Assembly (NCBI GenBank): GCA_027488985.1
Contig: JAIYAR010000009.1
Span: 124,001 to 188,000, forward strand
DNA length: 64,000 nt
Source: Comamonadaceae bacterium
Lineage (GTDB): Bacteria; Pseudomonadota; Gammaproteobacteria; Burkholderiales; Burkholderiaceae_C
Direction: 5' to 3'
Positions 17,886 through 27,395 of the stretch are shown one piece after another. Position numbers and translations under genes: made by a program. Under the pieces are notes generated by a model that did not search any database, was not told the DNA's origin, and saw only the letters and a program-made list of their open reading frames with translations. Position 1 is the first letter of the stretch; every line of letters begins with the position of its first letter.

Positions 17886-18581
17886 ATGTTTCTATATTTT
17901 CTGGGTGGGTTGATAGCCGGCTTGGCAGCCGCCTATTGGCGCGGCCGTTACCTGCAAAGGCAACGCCGAAAGATCCCTTCAGTCTGGCCACTCAAGGTGA
18001 GGCCAATGGTCAACAGCCGGGAACGCAAGGTCTGGTTATGGCTCACCAAGGTCATGTTTGATCAGCAAGTGCTCGTCAAACTTCCGGTTACCCGCTTTAC
18101 CGTTCCCTCCGAGCAGACAGAAGCCACACATTGGTACAAACTGCTCAATGGCGTCTATTGCACCTTTACGGTATGCGGACTTGATGGAAGGGTGATTGGC
18201 TGCGTTGATGTGCCGGGTGCAGCAGGTCTCTCACTGGGGAACCAGACCCTCAAGCACACCCTGCTGGAGCAGTGCAATGTGCGGTATTGGGTGGTTGATC
18301 CGGATAACCTGCCCCACCTGACACAGATCCGCACGGCATTCTTGGGTGAGCACGCCGCCATGGTGTCGAACGACCGGCAATTGGATACACGCTTTCAAAA
18401 TGTCCGGGAACATTTACAGGCAGCGGTGACCCGCAGGCGCCAGAGCAAATCTGCAGAGGGCAGCACCTCCGGCTTCACGCCGCTTTCCAGTGGTGAATTC
18501 CAGGAAAGCCGGTTGGCCTCCGGCTGGGAGCTGAATTCTTTTGTCAGCCCGCTCGATAGCCGGATGGACAAGCTCCAGTGA
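17886..18581 (+). CDS. Membrane-anchored protein, possibly DUF2726-like
   Basis: This 231-residue protein starts with one membrane segment (about 2-18) and a basic stretch (R-G-R-Y-L-Q-R-Q-R-R-K). A globular domain (about 40-160) with R-P-M-V-N-S-R-E-R-K-V-W-L-W-L, a central strand C-T-F-T-V-C-G-L-D-G-R-V-I-G, and Y-W-V-V-D-P-D-N-L-P resembles the DUF2726 endonuclease-like fold, but the usual acidic residues are not obvious, so it may be inactive. The last 60 residues are Ser-rich and look disordered. It converges on the photolyase operon, ten bases apart. Confidence 0.55.
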   Translation: MFLYFLGGLIAGLAAAYWRGRYLQRQRRKIPSVWPLKVRPMVNSRERKVWLWLTKVMFDQQVLVKLPVTRFTVPSEQTEATHWYKLLNGVYCTFTVCGLDGRVIGCVDVPGAAGLSLGNQTLKHTLLEQCNVRYWVVDPDNLPHLTQIRTAFLGEHAAMVSNDRQLDTRFQNVREHLQAAVTRRRQSKSAEGSTSGFTPLSSGEFQESRLASGWELNSFVSPLDSRMDKLQ

Positions 18582-18590
18582 TGGATTGCG

Positions 18591-20153
18591 CTAAAGCCGG
18601 TTGAGATCAGCCCGCAACTCTCGGGCTTTTTCCATCAGGCTCTCTTTGACTGCCGGATCCATTTTTTTCAACTGTTGGTATGCCATGCCGATGCGGGCGT
18701 TGTGACCGAGCTTAGCCGTGTGGCGCTCGTAGAACTCCCAGTACAAGGCATTGAACGGGCAGGCATCCGGGCCGGTCTTGAGCTTCTTGTTGTACCGGCA
18801 CCCTGAGCAGTAATCCCCCATGCGATCGATATAGGCAGCACTGGACACATAGGGTTTGGTAGCGAGACCTCCACCATCTGCAAACTGGCTCATGCCCACG
18901 GTGTTGGGGAGCTCCACCCATTCAAATGCATCGATGTAGATCCCGAGGTACCAAGCATGCAAGTCCTTGGGGTTCAGGCCGGCCAACAAGGCAAAGTTAC
19001 CGATCACCATGAGCCGCTGAATATGGTGCGCATGGGCCATTTCCAGCGATTGGGTGATGGCCGCAGCCATGCATGCCATCTGCGTTTGTCCGGTCCAGAA
19101 CCATTCCGGCAAGCCAGCGTGGTGTTCGAAAAAGTTGTTTAACTCATAGCCGGGCATCTGCACCCAATACACGCTACGCACATACTCCCGCCACCCCAAT
19201 ATCTGGCGGATAAAGCCCTCAGCCGCAGGCAACGGAATGCCACCGGATCTCCAGGCAGACTCCACACGGTCGACCACCTCACGCGGCGACAGCATTTTGG
19301 TGTTCAGCGCAAATGACAACATCGAATGGAAAAGCCTTCTGGCTTCGCGGCTCATCGCGTCTTGATAGTCACCGAAATAGGGCAACGCATGGACGACGAA
19401 AGACTCAAGCTGCAACAGCGCTTCTTGACGGTCAAGAGGCCAGCGAAAAGTGCTCGCACCGGGAACTCCGAAGGTCTTGACCCCTGCCGCATGTATCTCC
19501 TCCCAGAGCACGCTGTGATCATGCACGGGACGGAAATCGACGGGCTCTGCCGGATCGCCTCTCCAGGCTTTGCGATTCTCGGCATCAAAGTTCCATTGCC
19601 CACCCTCGGGCTCTCCACCGTTGTCGAGTAACACACGATGTCGCGTCCGCATGTGGCGGTACATCGTTTCCATGAGCCATCGCTTGCCGGGTTTGAAAAG
19701 CTGCTTCGCGTCTGATCGCCCGGTATAGAAATGCTCGCTCGACACCATCTGGCTTGAATGGGTGCCGGAAGCATGAGCCATGGCGGTGTACTCCCGGAGC
19801 GAAGCATCCAAACGCCATTCGTCCGGCTCTTGGTATTCGAATCGCGAGGCGCCATAGGACTGCAACACCAAGGCAATGTTGTCGACCATCGTATTCGCGC
19901 TTTCAGGCGAACCGATACGGATGTAATGCACGCGATGCCCCTCCACCTCCAACGCACCAGCCATGGCACGCATCGCAGCAAAAATGGCAATCACTTTTTG
20001 CGCATGGTGAAGCACATAGTCCGTCTCCTGGCGAACTTCCATCATCAGGTACACCACTTGCGGATTTACACGTTGAAACCAGCTGTGCTGCGGGTTGAGT
20101 TGGTCCCCCAAAATCAGGCGAATGGTGTGTGTTGTTGTTTGTGGCGCGCTCAT
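18591..20153 (-). CDS. Iron-sulfur bacterial cryptochrome/photolyase (PhrB-like, 6-4 type)
   Basis: This 520-residue protein is an FeS-BCP (CryPro) family member: I-L-G-D-Q-L-N at the N-terminus, the R-G...F-I-R-Q-I-L-G-W-R-E-Y-V-R helix, and a FAD-binding C-terminal half. Cys361, Cys449, Cys452 and Cys465 are spaced 88, 3 and 13 residues apart, the same spacing as the four [4Fe-4S] ligands of Agrobacterium PhrB. That family repairs 6-4 photoproducts in light. The ATG overlaps the stop of the upstream CRY-DASH gene by four bases, and it is the last gene of the operon. Confidence 0.92.
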   Translation of the reverse strand: MSAPQTTTHTIRLILGDQLNPQHSWFQRVNPQVVYLMMEVRQETDYVLHHAQKVIAIFAAMRAMAGALEVEGHRVHYIRIGSPESANTMVDNIALVLQSYGASRFEYQEPDEWRLDASLREYTAMAHASGTHSSQMVSSEHFYTGRSDAKQLFKPGKRWLMETMYRHMRTRHRVLLDNGGEPEGGQWNFDAENRKAWRGDPAEPVDFRPVHDHSVLWEEIHAAGVKTFGVPGASTFRWPLDRQEALLQLESFVVHALPYFGDYQDAMSREARRLFHSMLSFALNTKMLSPREVVDRVESAWRSGGIPLPAAEGFIRQILGWREYVRSVYWVQMPGYELNNFFEHHAGLPEWFWTGQTQMACMAAAITQSLEMAHAHHIQRLMVIGNFALLAGLNPKDLHAWYLGIYIDAFEWVELPNTVGMSQFADGGGLATKPYVSSAAYIDRMGDYCSGCRYNKKLKTGPDACPFNALYWEFYERHTAKLGHNARIGMAYQQLKKMDPAVKESLMEKARELRADLNRL

Positions 20154-21517
20154 GGTTTGTTACTCCACAAAGCCCGGTAGGCACCGTCGGGGTCATGGTC
20201 CGCGGTCTGCTTGGCCACATTGAAGCGACGCCCTCCACGCGGGTCGGTCCCCAAGCCTGCGATGTACAGCCAGTTGCCTTGGTTGGAGTACACATCAAAA
20301 TCCAGCAACTGCGACTCGAACCACGCCGCGCCCGCGCGCCAATCACAACCCAATTCGTAAATCAGGAAGCTGGCAACCACTTGCCGCATCCGATTCGACA
20401 AGTAGCCACTGCACGCCAACTCACGCATACCCGCATCCACCAATTCGCAACCGGTGCGCCCTTCTTTCCACAAGTTGAACGAGCGCAGATGGTGTGGCAC
20501 CCGTTCTGAGACCGGAGCCTCCAGCAATCCCTTCGGACGATAGAGGCCTATTCCAAATTGCAGATGTAACCACCGGAAGTAGTCCCGCCACAGCAGTTCA
20601 AACCACAACCAATAGCTGCCGTCGCTGGCTCCATGATTCTTCTCGTGCTGGTTCAGCGCAGACATCAACTCCGGCGCGGAAAGTGCGCCTAACGCCAGCC
20701 ATGGCGACCACTTGCTGGAATACGCCATGCCGGTCAATCCATTGCGTGTTGCCTTGTAATGTGCCACTCTGTCCGAAGCCATATAGCACCGGAGGTAGGC
20801 ATGGCCGCCGCCAGCGCCAGCAACAACCTGCTCCAAAGGAGTAACTTGGTCCGCGTCATTGGCAGTAGCGGGACGCCACTGAAATGCGCTGCGGGGATCT
20901 GCCAGGAAATGGTTGGTATCGGACCAATCCACAAGGCCGCCAACGAAAGACAAACACTCAAAAGCCGGCTCAAAACCGGTCACCTTCAAAGGAGCCCGCA
21001 ATGGATTGCGCACCGGCACACTGGCCCGCTCGACCTCATTGCGAAAGCGGGTGAACACACCCGGAAGATCGGTCACCGGAAAGGGTAAGTCCTCTGCAGC
21101 AAACAAGGTGCTTTGCCAGACGCTTTGCACCGTGATGCCTGCAGCGCGCAACGATGCCAGTTGCGCCTGCTCATAGGGTGCGGCGATGTCCTCGCAGACT
21201 ATGGTCTCCGCACCGCAGGCCTCACACAAGCCGGGCAAAACCCCCAAAGGGTCACTTTGACCGATGAGAAGCGAAACACCCAGCGCCTTGAGCTCCACTT
21301 GAAGTGCCAGCGCTGTAGCAACCCACCAAGCCTTGCGGGATGCGCCCACCGCAGGGATGCCCCAGGCAGATTCACGCGCCGATAAGGTGGGAGCAAATGT
21401 GACGGCCAACACTGGACGCCCAGACTCACAAACTCGCGTCCAAGCTGGGTTATCTTGCAGGCGCAGATCGGACCGGAACCAATAAAGGAGTGGCGCGCCA
21501 GAGTCGCTAGGTGTCAT
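20150..21517 (-). CDS. Cryptochrome DASH
   Basis: This 455-residue flavoprotein has the photolyase antenna domain ([15 protein letters not shown]) and a FAD domain. [41 protein letters not shown], and [13 protein letters not shown] are diagnostic of the DASH class. DASH proteins repair dimers in single-stranded DNA and may also sense blue light. The ATG at 21517 overlaps the DUF2256 stop. An in-frame ATG at 21544 would overlap DUF2256 further and is less likely. Confidence 0.92.
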   Translation of the reverse strand: MTPSDSGAPLLYWFRSDLRLQDNPAWTRVCESGRPVLAVTFAPTLSARESAWGIPAVGASRKAWWVATALALQVELKALGVSLLIGQSDPLGVLPGLCEACGAETIVCEDIAAPYEQAQLASLRAAGITVQSVWQSTLFAAEDLPFPVTDLPGVFTRFRNEVERASVPVRNPLRAPLKVTGFEPAFECLSFVGGLVDWSDTNHFLADPRSAFQWRPATANDADQVTPLEQVVAGAGGGHAYLRCYMASDRVAHYKATRNGLTGMAYSSKWSPWLALGALSAPELMSALNQHEKNHGASDGSYWLWFELLWRDYFRWLHLQFGIGLYRPKGLLEAPVSERVPHHLRSFNLWKEGRTGCELVDAGMRELACSGYLSNRMRQVVASFLIYELGCDWRAGAAWFESQLLDFDVYSNQGNWLYIAGLGTDPRGGRRFNVAKQTADHDPDGAYRALWSNKP

Positions 21518-21663
21518 GACTTTTTGGCCCCTTGATGCCGGCAACGGTCTGAGCAGTATTTGACTTCATCCCAGACCTTTTCCCACTTTTTTCGCCATTG
21601 AAACGGTAGGCCACATGCCACGCAGGTTTTGCTGGGCAAGTCAGATTTCTTCCGCATTTTCAT
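21514..21663 (-). CDS. DUF2256 zinc-ribbon protein
   Basis: This 49-residue protein has Cys14-x2-Cys17 and Cys37-x3-Cys41, with [16 protein letters not shown] between them, the hallmark of DUF2256. The four cysteines probably bind zinc. It overlaps both neighbours by four bases (ATGA at each end), so it is translated within the photolyase operon. From memory, DUF2256 genes often accompany cryptochrome/photolyase genes, which suggests a shared role, but no biochemical function is established. Confidence 0.92.
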   Translation of the reverse strand: MKMRKKSDLPSKTCVACGLPFQWRKKWEKVWDEVKYCSDRCRHQGAKKS

Positions 21664-23204
21664 AACAGATCCAGTTGTGTGTGATGGGCAGCAGACCTCT
21701 TGTCAGCGCCGCGCGAAGATCGGAATGTCCGCGATCCGTGCTTGTGGACGATGCCAGCCTTTGCCGCTCTCACACCGGGTTGTGCGCGCAGTTCAAACAA
21801 GCGTTTTTTGGCTGCACGGGTTGCGGCCTCCAAATCCACCAAAGGCTGCGGAATATCAGGCTCAGGGACATCCACGGCCAAGCCGAGACGGCTTTGCATG
21901 TCCAAGGGCATGCGCCAAGGCTCGAACAACCACGCATCCGGGACCTTGCGCATGGCGGGCAACCATTGCCTCACGAATTGGCCTTCAGGATCCTGGTCAC
22001 GCGCTTGCTTGATGGGGTTGTAGATGCGAGGAATATTGATCCCGGTGGTGCCGGACTGCATCTGCAACTGGCTCCAGTGAATGCCAGGCTCGTAGTCCAA
22101 AAACTCTCTTGCGAGCCACTCGCCCACGGGGCGCCAATGCAGCCACAAAGGGTAGGCAGCGATCGACACGATCATGGCTCGCATGCGAAAGTTGACCCAA
22201 CCGGTTTCCCGCAGCATGGCAATGCAAGCGTCCACTAGCGGCCAACCCGTGCGCCCAGCCATCAGCGCCTGGAGGTGCTCCGGATTGTGCTCGGCTTCCC
22301 TCAGGCCGTCATAGCCCCGGTGCATGTTCCGGAATTCGATGTCGGGCTCGGATTCAAGCTTTTGGATGAAGTGGCAATGCCAGTGCAAACGACTGGTGAA
22401 GGACCGCAACCCCGCCTGATGACGCTTGCGCCCCTCGCCCGGTATACCTTGCACCATTTGCACTGCCTGCACCACCTCACGGACGCTCAGACACCCCAAG
22501 GCCAGGTAAGGCGACAGGCGTGAGCATGCCTCGCTGGCCGACAGGGGTGAGGAGATACCGCCCCGATAGCGCGCGCTGCGGTCCGTCAAGAAACTCTGCA
22601 ATACCTGCTCCGCGCGCGCCCTGCCACCGGCTTGCCGGTGGGGCTTGTCAGGCTCTCTCAAACCAAGACTGGCTGACAGAAGTGGCTTGGGCGCATCCCA
22701 AGGCAAAGCAAGGCTGACTGCATTCAACGAAGCTTCAATCCTGATCTGCGGCCCGGACATATGCTCGGTCCATTGCACGTGCCACACATCGCGGTTGAGG
22801 GCGCCTCGCACCACACCGAATTGTTTGTATTGGTGCCAGCCCACCCCCTGCGCCTTGCACCAACGGGAGACCGCCCGGTCCCGCGCGTAGCTGGCCTCAT
22901 TGCCCGTTTCCTGATGGGAGTAGACCGCTTTGAAAGGCGCCTCTGCGTGCAGTCTAGCCAATACTTCCGGCGCATCCCCTGTGACGAGATGCAGTCGCAG
23001 GCCTAGCCGTTTGAGCTGCACCCACAGGTCACGCAGGCATTCCAGGGTGAATTGGTAATGCTGGGTGGACGCATCAGGTTGCGCCCATAGCGCAGGTTCT
23101 ACGCAGTAGAGGCACAGCACTGGCCCCGACTGAAGGGCTTGGTGCAATGCCGCGTGATCGTGCGTCCGGAGGTCCCGTTTGAACCAGACAACGCTGTAAG
23201 ACAT
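21660..23204 (-). CDS. Cryptochrome/photolyase family protein, divergent class
   Basis: This 514-residue protein is the first gene of the operon. The antenna domain starts [16 protein letters not shown]. The FAD half has [32 protein letters not shown], and [15 protein letters not shown]. The Asn-rich segment and W-Q-W usual in class I CPD photolyases is replaced by [10 protein letters not shown], so FAD N5 contacts and lesion choice may differ. A basic C-terminal tail of about 50 residues is extra. I can assign the superfamily but not the substrate. Confidence 0.85.
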   Translation of the reverse strand: MSYSVVWFKRDLRTHDHAALHQALQSGPVLCLYCVEPALWAQPDASTQHYQFTLECLRDLWVQLKRLGLRLHLVTGDAPEVLARLHAEAPFKAVYSHQETGNEASYARDRAVSRWCKAQGVGWHQYKQFGVVRGALNRDVWHVQWTEHMSGPQIRIEASLNAVSLALPWDAPKPLLSASLGLREPDKPHRQAGGRARAEQVLQSFLTDRSARYRGGISSPLSASEACSRLSPYLALGCLSVREVVQAVQMVQGIPGEGRKRHQAGLRSFTSRLHWHCHFIQKLESEPDIEFRNMHRGYDGLREAEHNPEHLQALMAGRTGWPLVDACIAMLRETGWVNFRMRAMIVSIAAYPLWLHWRPVGEWLAREFLDYEPGIHWSQLQMQSGTTGINIPRIYNPIKQARDQDPEGQFVRQWLPAMRKVPDAWLFEPWRMPLDMQSRLGLAVDVPEPDIPQPLVDLEAATRAAKKRLFELRAQPGVRAAKAGIVHKHGSRTFRSSRGADKRSAAHHTQLDLL

Positions 23205-23301
23205 AAATGCGCTACCGGCATCCCAGCAAGATGGCTGGCGGGCGAGTATCGCGAAACAGCGTCAACCCTGCTCGCGATGCGCACAAGCCCGACTAAGGTG
23301 T

Positions 23302-23979
23302 TCAGCGTTGGGTAATCTTCAAGCTCGCCTGGATGTCGTGCTCAAACTGCTGGACTGCGGTTTGGGTCAATGCATCGGTGCACCACGCGGCAAGGCTCGC
23401 TGGAGGCAGTGTTATTGCGGCGGCGCCTACCGCCACCAATTGCGCTAGCACTTCGGGCGTCTTGATGCTGGCGGCCAGCAGAGCGGGCCCGTTGGCCTGC
23501 ACGCGAACACAAGCTTCCATCAGTGCCCATACATTGCGTCCGTCATTGGCCAATCGGCCGACATACGGAGCAACATACTGAACGCCCTTGCTTTGGGCCC
23601 ACAACAGCTGGACAGCATTGGACAAACCAGTCAGCAGGATGTCTTGTTGCTCGGCCTTCACTGCATCGATACAGGCTTCCCAGTCGGCCGCGCATGGCAA
23701 CTTGATGGTCAAGTGCACCTTGCGGGCTTGGGCCGCAGGCTGCAGTTCCTTCAGCCACTCCCGGGCTTGTTCAGGGTTGCTCTGAGGCAGCTGCAGCATG
23801 AGCTCCGCCAAGCCATGGTCTGCCGCGGCAGAAATCAAGCCCAAGTAGGTGGGCAAATTGACGGGTAGTCCCGCTTGAAAAACGAGGGTGGGATTCGTGG
23901 TAACGCCTTGCACCGGCGGGCAGCCCGCAGGGAGCGACCAAGTGTCAACGCGAGCAGAATCCAGATAAATTTTGACCAT
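23302..23979 (-). CDS. Transaldolase / fructose-6-phosphate aldolase-like protein
   Basis: This 225-residue TIM-barrel enzyme belongs to the small transaldolase family. K-I-Y-L-D-S-A is at the N-terminus, then G-V-T-T-N-P-T-L-V, and the Schiff-base lysine in L-T-I-K-L-P-C near residue 94. Y-V-A-P-Y-V-G-R-L-A-N-D-G resembles the F-V-S-P-F-V-G-R-x-x-D stretch of TalC/FSA. It may split or form a ketose phosphate from the sugar handled by the adjacent transporter. It follows the mutarotase gene by 40 bp on the same strand. Confidence 0.85.
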   Translation of the reverse strand: MVKIYLDSARVDTWSLPAGCPPVQGVTTNPTLVFQAGLPVNLPTYLGLISAAADHGLAELMLQLPQSNPEQAREWLKELQPAAQARKVHLTIKLPCAADWEACIDAVKAEQQDILLTGLSNAVQLLWAQSKGVQYVAPYVGRLANDGRNVWALMEACVRVQANGPALLAASIKTPEVLAQLVAVGAAAITLPPASLAAWCTDALTQTAVQQFEHDIQASLKITQR

Positions 23980-24019
23980 GCAGCTCTCTCAATAGGGCTG
24001 GACTTTGCCAGCCCGCGCC

Positions 24020-24457
24020 TCAGAGAATAACGCCTTTGCAGAACATGGCATTGCCATATGCCGTGACTTCACCGCTTTGCACGATTACGCTGGCACCTTT
24101 GATTTTTTCGTAAAAGGCAAACCGTTCGACCGCTTCGACGCGCCCGGCGGGCAGCCCTTCCCGCGCTAGAAGCTCAACGATAGACGTTTGCGCCGGTGTT
24201 TTGTAGCCCTGTGGGCTGTTGCAAACCTGCATATAGGCTGCAGGGGAAGCAACGTCTTCTGCTAAGGGGAATACGGAAAGCACTGCCTTGCTCACCCGTT
24301 CCAGGCTGTGACCGGGAAGCCTAACCAAGGCTTTGCCTTTTCCCAAAAAATCGGCCGTGAAGTTGGCATCGACCACGGCAACCCATTCGCCATGACCCAT
24401 GGCAGACAGGTGCATCAGCAATTCCGGCGTCAACAGGGGGTCCAGACCTTTCAGCAT
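24020..24457 (-). CDS. RbsD/FucU-family sugar mutarotase
   Basis: This 145-residue protein interconverts sugar anomers after uptake. M-L-K-G-L-D-P-L-L-T-P-E-L-L-M-H-L-S-A-M-G-H-G at the N-terminus contains the conserved histidine of the FucU/RbsD fold. E-R-F-A-F-Y-E-K and the C-terminal Y-G-N-A-M-F-C-K-G-V-I fit FucU better than RbsD. It overlaps the ABC ATPase gene by seven bases. Fucose is not implied: no other fucose gene is present. Confidence 0.9.
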   Translation of the reverse strand: MLKGLDPLLTPELLMHLSAMGHGEWVAVVDANFTADFLGKGKALVRLPGHSLERVSKAVLSVFPLAEDVASPAAYMQVCNSPQGYKTPAQTSIVELLAREGLPAGRVEAVERFAFYEKIKGASVIVQSGEVTAYGNAMFCKGVIL

Positions 24458-25239
24458 GCCACGGCCTCCTCGGAAGTCAATGTCGCAGGATCGATCGCAC
24501 CAGTGATCAAGCCCACAATTTCTTCAGGGTTGGTCTCACTAGTCAGTCGGCTGCAGATGATGCGGCCTTGACGGAATACCCAGATGCGATCGACCAGATC
24601 GAACACCTGCCGCAGGTTATGGCTGATGATGATCAAAGGAATGCCTTGCTGCTTCAAGCCCTTGATGATTTGCTCCACGCGGGCTGTTTCGGCTACGCCC
24701 AAGGCTGCCGTGGGCTCGTCCAGGATGATCAGCTTTTTGGCAAAACCAGCGGCACGGGCAATGGCCACGCATTGACGTTGTCCGCCGGACATGCCGCGCA
24801 AGCTCTCTGACATGTCCTGGATCTTCACTCCCGTGGTGGACAACATGGTCGCCGATTGTTCGCGCATGGCCTTGTGATTCAACACCGACAGCGGCCCCAG
24901 GGACAAACGGGTGATCTCGCGCCCCAAAAAAATGTTGGCCGGCACGTCGAGGTCCTCAGCCAATGCCAGCGTCTGGTAAACGGTTTCGATGCCTTGGTCA
25001 CGGGCATCCAATGGAGAGTTAAAGCGCACGCTGTTGTTGTCGAGCGTGATATCTCCGGAATTAGGCTGCTCGACCCCTGTGATCAGGCGCACAAACGTGC
25101 TTTTTCCGGCGCCGTTGTCGCCCACGATCGCAGCATGTTCGCCGGGCAGAAGGCGGAAATTGGCATCGGTCAGCGCCTTTACGCCACCGTAGTGTTTAGT
25201 CAGATTTTTGATATGGAGGACTGCTTGGGAAGTTGTCAT
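24451..25239 (-). CDS. Sugar ABC transporter ATP-binding protein
   Basis: This 262-residue single-domain ATPase has Walker A G-D-N-G-A-G-K-S-T, a Q-loop (V-Y-Q-T-L), signature M-S-G-G-Q-R-Q, Walker B K-L-I-I-L-D-E-P-T-A-A-L-G, and the switch histidine in I-I-I-S-H-N. Most CUT2 ATPases (RbsA type) are fused doubles of about 500 residues; this single form resembles FrcA. It is divergent from its likely partner binding-protein and permease genes across a 165-bp control region and overlaps the mutarotase gene downstream. Confidence 0.92.
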   Translation of the reverse strand: MTTSQAVLHIKNLTKHYGGVKALTDANFRLLPGEHAAIVGDNGAGKSTFVRLITGVEQPNSGDITLDNNSVRFNSPLDARDQGIETVYQTLALAEDLDVPANIFLGREITRLSLGPLSVLNHKAMREQSATMLSTTGVKIQDMSESLRGMSGGQRQCVAIARAAGFAKKLIILDEPTAALGVAETARVEQIIKGLKQQGIPLIIISHNLRQVFDLVDRIWVFRQGRIICSRLTSETNPEEIVGLITGAIDPATLTSEEAVAC

Positions 25240-25298
25240 TGGAGACTCATTTCGGGGAATTGGGCGTAAGCATGCCAGAGACTTGACCCCGATCGTAT

Positions 25299-25312
25299 TA
25301 GTAAAACTACTA
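25299..25312. promoter_or_regulatory. Operator-like dyad in the divergent sugar promoter region
   Basis: TAGTA and TACTA form a perfect inverted repeat around AAAC, midway between the divergent ATPase and binding-protein genes, with a TTGACC -35-like hexamer just before it. No local regulator gene is present. Confidence 0.3.
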
Positions 25313-25404
25313 GATTTATTTAAAAGAAACTCTGCTGTAATTCGGTTCCAGCAAGCCATGGAATCCACCTCGGCTGCTAATTCAACCTACAACGGAGATA
25401 ACGA

Positions 25405-26361
25405 ATGATCACCAAACGCATGCTGGGCCGCTTGGCCATCGCCATGGCCACCGCCGGCCTGATGTCTGCCGCCATGGCAGAAACCACCATCGCTTACATC
25501 ACCAACGGCAACACCAATGAAGGTTGGACGCTGATCAACGGCGGCGCCAAAAAGGCCGGCCAAAAAGCCGGTGTGAAGTTCATTGAATTGGCAGCAGAAA
25601 AAGGCGAGCTCTCCAAGCAGCTCGCCATCGTGGAAGACATGATCACCCGCAAGGTGAATGCCATTGCAATTGCGCCCGTAGACAGCGCTGGCATTGCACC
25701 AGCCATCAACAAAGCACTGGCTGCCGGCATCAAAGTGGTAGCTGTGGATACCGGCATCAGCGGCGCCAAGATCACTTCTTACGTGGCTACTGACAACATC
25801 AAGGCGGCCATGGTGCAAGGCGACTGGACTGCAGAGCAGGTCAAGGACGGCGACACCGTCATTTACGTGACCGGCGACCAAGGCCAGTCCACCGGCCAGG
25901 AGCGCAAGAAGGGCTTCCTGGACGGCCTGAACGCCAAGCGCAAGAATGTAAAAGTGGTTGAAGTGCCTACCACTTGGGACCAGACCATGGCGCAAAACGG
26001 CGTGGAAACTGCACTGCGTGCTAACCCCACAGCCAAGGTTATTGCCTGCGCATGGGACGGCGGCGCTCTGGGCGCCAAGGCGGCGTTGATGGCAGCTGGC
26101 AAGAAGGCCGGCGACGTCAAGATCGCTGGTTTTGACGGTTCCCCCGGCGGTCTGGACATGATGAAGCAAGGTTGGCAATCTGCCAACGCTGCGCAAATGT
26201 TGGCCAAGATCGGCCAAGTTGGCGTGGAAACCGCTATCGCTGCAGCTGAAGGCAAGAAAGTGGATGCCCGTATCGACACCGGCTCGTTCCTGGTGTTGCC
26301 GTCGAACGTGGACCAGTTCGCCAAAGATTCCGGCGTAGCCCAGTTCATGAAGGTGAAATAA
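25405..26361 (+). CDS. Sugar ABC transporter substrate-binding protein
   Basis: This 318-residue periplasmic protein has a signal peptide (about 1-25, cut at AMA-E) and a type I binding fold: T-I-A-Y-I-T-N-G-N-T-N-E-G-W, V-N-A-I-A-I-A-P-V-D-S-A-G-I, G-D-Q-G-Q-S-T-G-Q-E-R-K-K-G-F, and K-I-A-G-F-D-G-S-P-G-G-L. These are features of CUT2 (ribose, xylose or fructose) binding proteins. It is followed by a hairpin that probably reduces read-through into the permease gene, as is common where the binding protein is needed in excess. Confidence 0.92.
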   Translation: MITKRMLGRLAIAMATAGLMSAAMAETTIAYITNGNTNEGWTLINGGAKKAGQKAGVKFIELAAEKGELSKQLAIVEDMITRKVNAIAIAPVDSAGIAPAINKALAAGIKVVAVDTGISGAKITSYVATDNIKAAMVQGDWTAEQVKDGDTVIYVTGDQGQSTGQERKKGFLDGLNAKRKNVKVVEVPTTWDQTMAQNGVETALRANPTAKVIACAWDGGALGAKAALMAAGKKAGDVKIAGFDGSPGGLDMMKQGWQSANAAQMLAKIGQVGVETAIAAAEGKKVDARIDTGSFLVLPSNVDQFAKDSGVAQFMKVK

Positions 26362-26400
26362 GCTTTCGACGAATCGCCCGGTGATCCGTTGCCGGGCACA

Positions 26401-26432
26401 GACGACCGCTGCAGGGCGGTCGTCATTTTTTT
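26401..26432 (+). terminator. Attenuating terminator between binding-protein and permease genes
   Basis: GACGACCGC and GCGGTCGTC form a perfect nine-base stem around TGCAGG, followed by A and seven T. It lies within the operon, 20 bases before the permease start. Confidence 0.85.
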
Positions 26433-26450
26433 ATTTGAGGAATTGATTTC

Positions 26451-27395
26451 ATGAAGTCCATCACCCGCCAGGAATGGTATGGAGCCCTTGTCGCCGTATT
26501 GGTCCTGGGAGCACTGCTGACCGTTGCATCGCCCTACTTTCTGACTACCGGCAATTTGTCCAATATTCTGGTGCAGGCCTCTGTGATCGCCCTGCTAGCG
26601 GGTGGCCAGACATTTGTAATTCTCACAGGCGGTGTAGACCTCGCCGTGGGCGCGCTCACGGCGTTGGCAGGTGCCGTGGCAGGACACATGATGATCAAGC
26701 TCGGGATCGATCCCTACGTGTGTATTGCAGCGGCATTTGCCATAGGCGCCGCTGTTGGGCTGTTCAACGGCTATCTGGTCGCCTTTGTCGGCATTCCTTC
26801 CTTCATCGTCACGCTGGGTGGCCTGACTTTGTGGCGTGGCATGGCATTTGAGTCTACGGGCGGCTTTGACAACTCCGGCATGCCCGACCCTATGCCCTTC
26901 ATCGGTTATGGCCAGTTTTTGGGTGTGCCCATGCCGATCTGGATTACCGGCATCTTCTTTGTGGTGATGGCCTTTATCCTCTCCAGCACCAAACTGGGCC
27001 GCTATGTGTATGCCATGGGCTCCAATGAAATGGGCGCGCGTCAAGTCGGTATCAATATCCGCTGGTACAAGCTAGGCGTGTACGTCGTATCCGGTTTAAG
27101 CTGCGCTTTGGGTGCTTTGGTGCTTATGGCCCGCATGGACTCGTCCAGCGGAAAGATGGCACAAATGTTCGAGTTGGACGCCATTGCGGCGGTCATCCTG
27201 GGCGGCACCTCACTCTTTGGCGGACGTGGCAGTATCTGGGGCAGCCTGTTGGGCGCTGTGCTGATTACCATGATCCGCAATGGCATGAACTTGATGGAAA
27301 TTTCGCAGTTCAAGCAGATGATGGCTATCGGTGCGGTGGTGATCGTGGCTGTGTGGATTGACGTGATCCGTCGTCAACGACTCTTGAAAAAATGA
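26451..27395 (+). CDS. Sugar ABC transporter permease (RbsC/FrcC type)
   Basis: This 314-residue integral membrane protein of the CUT2 permease family has about nine to ten membrane segments. G-G-V-D-L-A-V-G-A-L-T-A-L-A, G-Y-L-V-A-F-V-G-I-P-S-F-I-V-T-L-G, and A-V-I-L-G-G-T-S-L-F-G-G-R-G-S are the family signatures; the last holds the loop that contacts the ATPase. GAGGA lies nine bases before the ATG. Its stop overlaps the PfkB kinase start (ATGA). Confidence 0.93.
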   Translation: MKSITRQEWYGALVAVLVLGALLTVASPYFLTTGNLSNILVQASVIALLAGGQTFVILTGGVDLAVGALTALAGAVAGHMMIKLGIDPYVCIAAAFAIGAAVGLFNGYLVAFVGIPSFIVTLGGLTLWRGMAFESTGGFDNSGMPDPMPFIGYGQFLGVPMPIWITGIFFVVMAFILSSTKLGRYVYAMGSNEMGARQVGINIRWYKLGVYVVSGLSCALGALVLMARMDSSSGKMAQMFELDAIAAVILGGTSLFGGRGSIWGSLLGAVLITMIRNGMNLMEISQFKQMMAIGAVVIVAVWIDVIRRQRLLKK

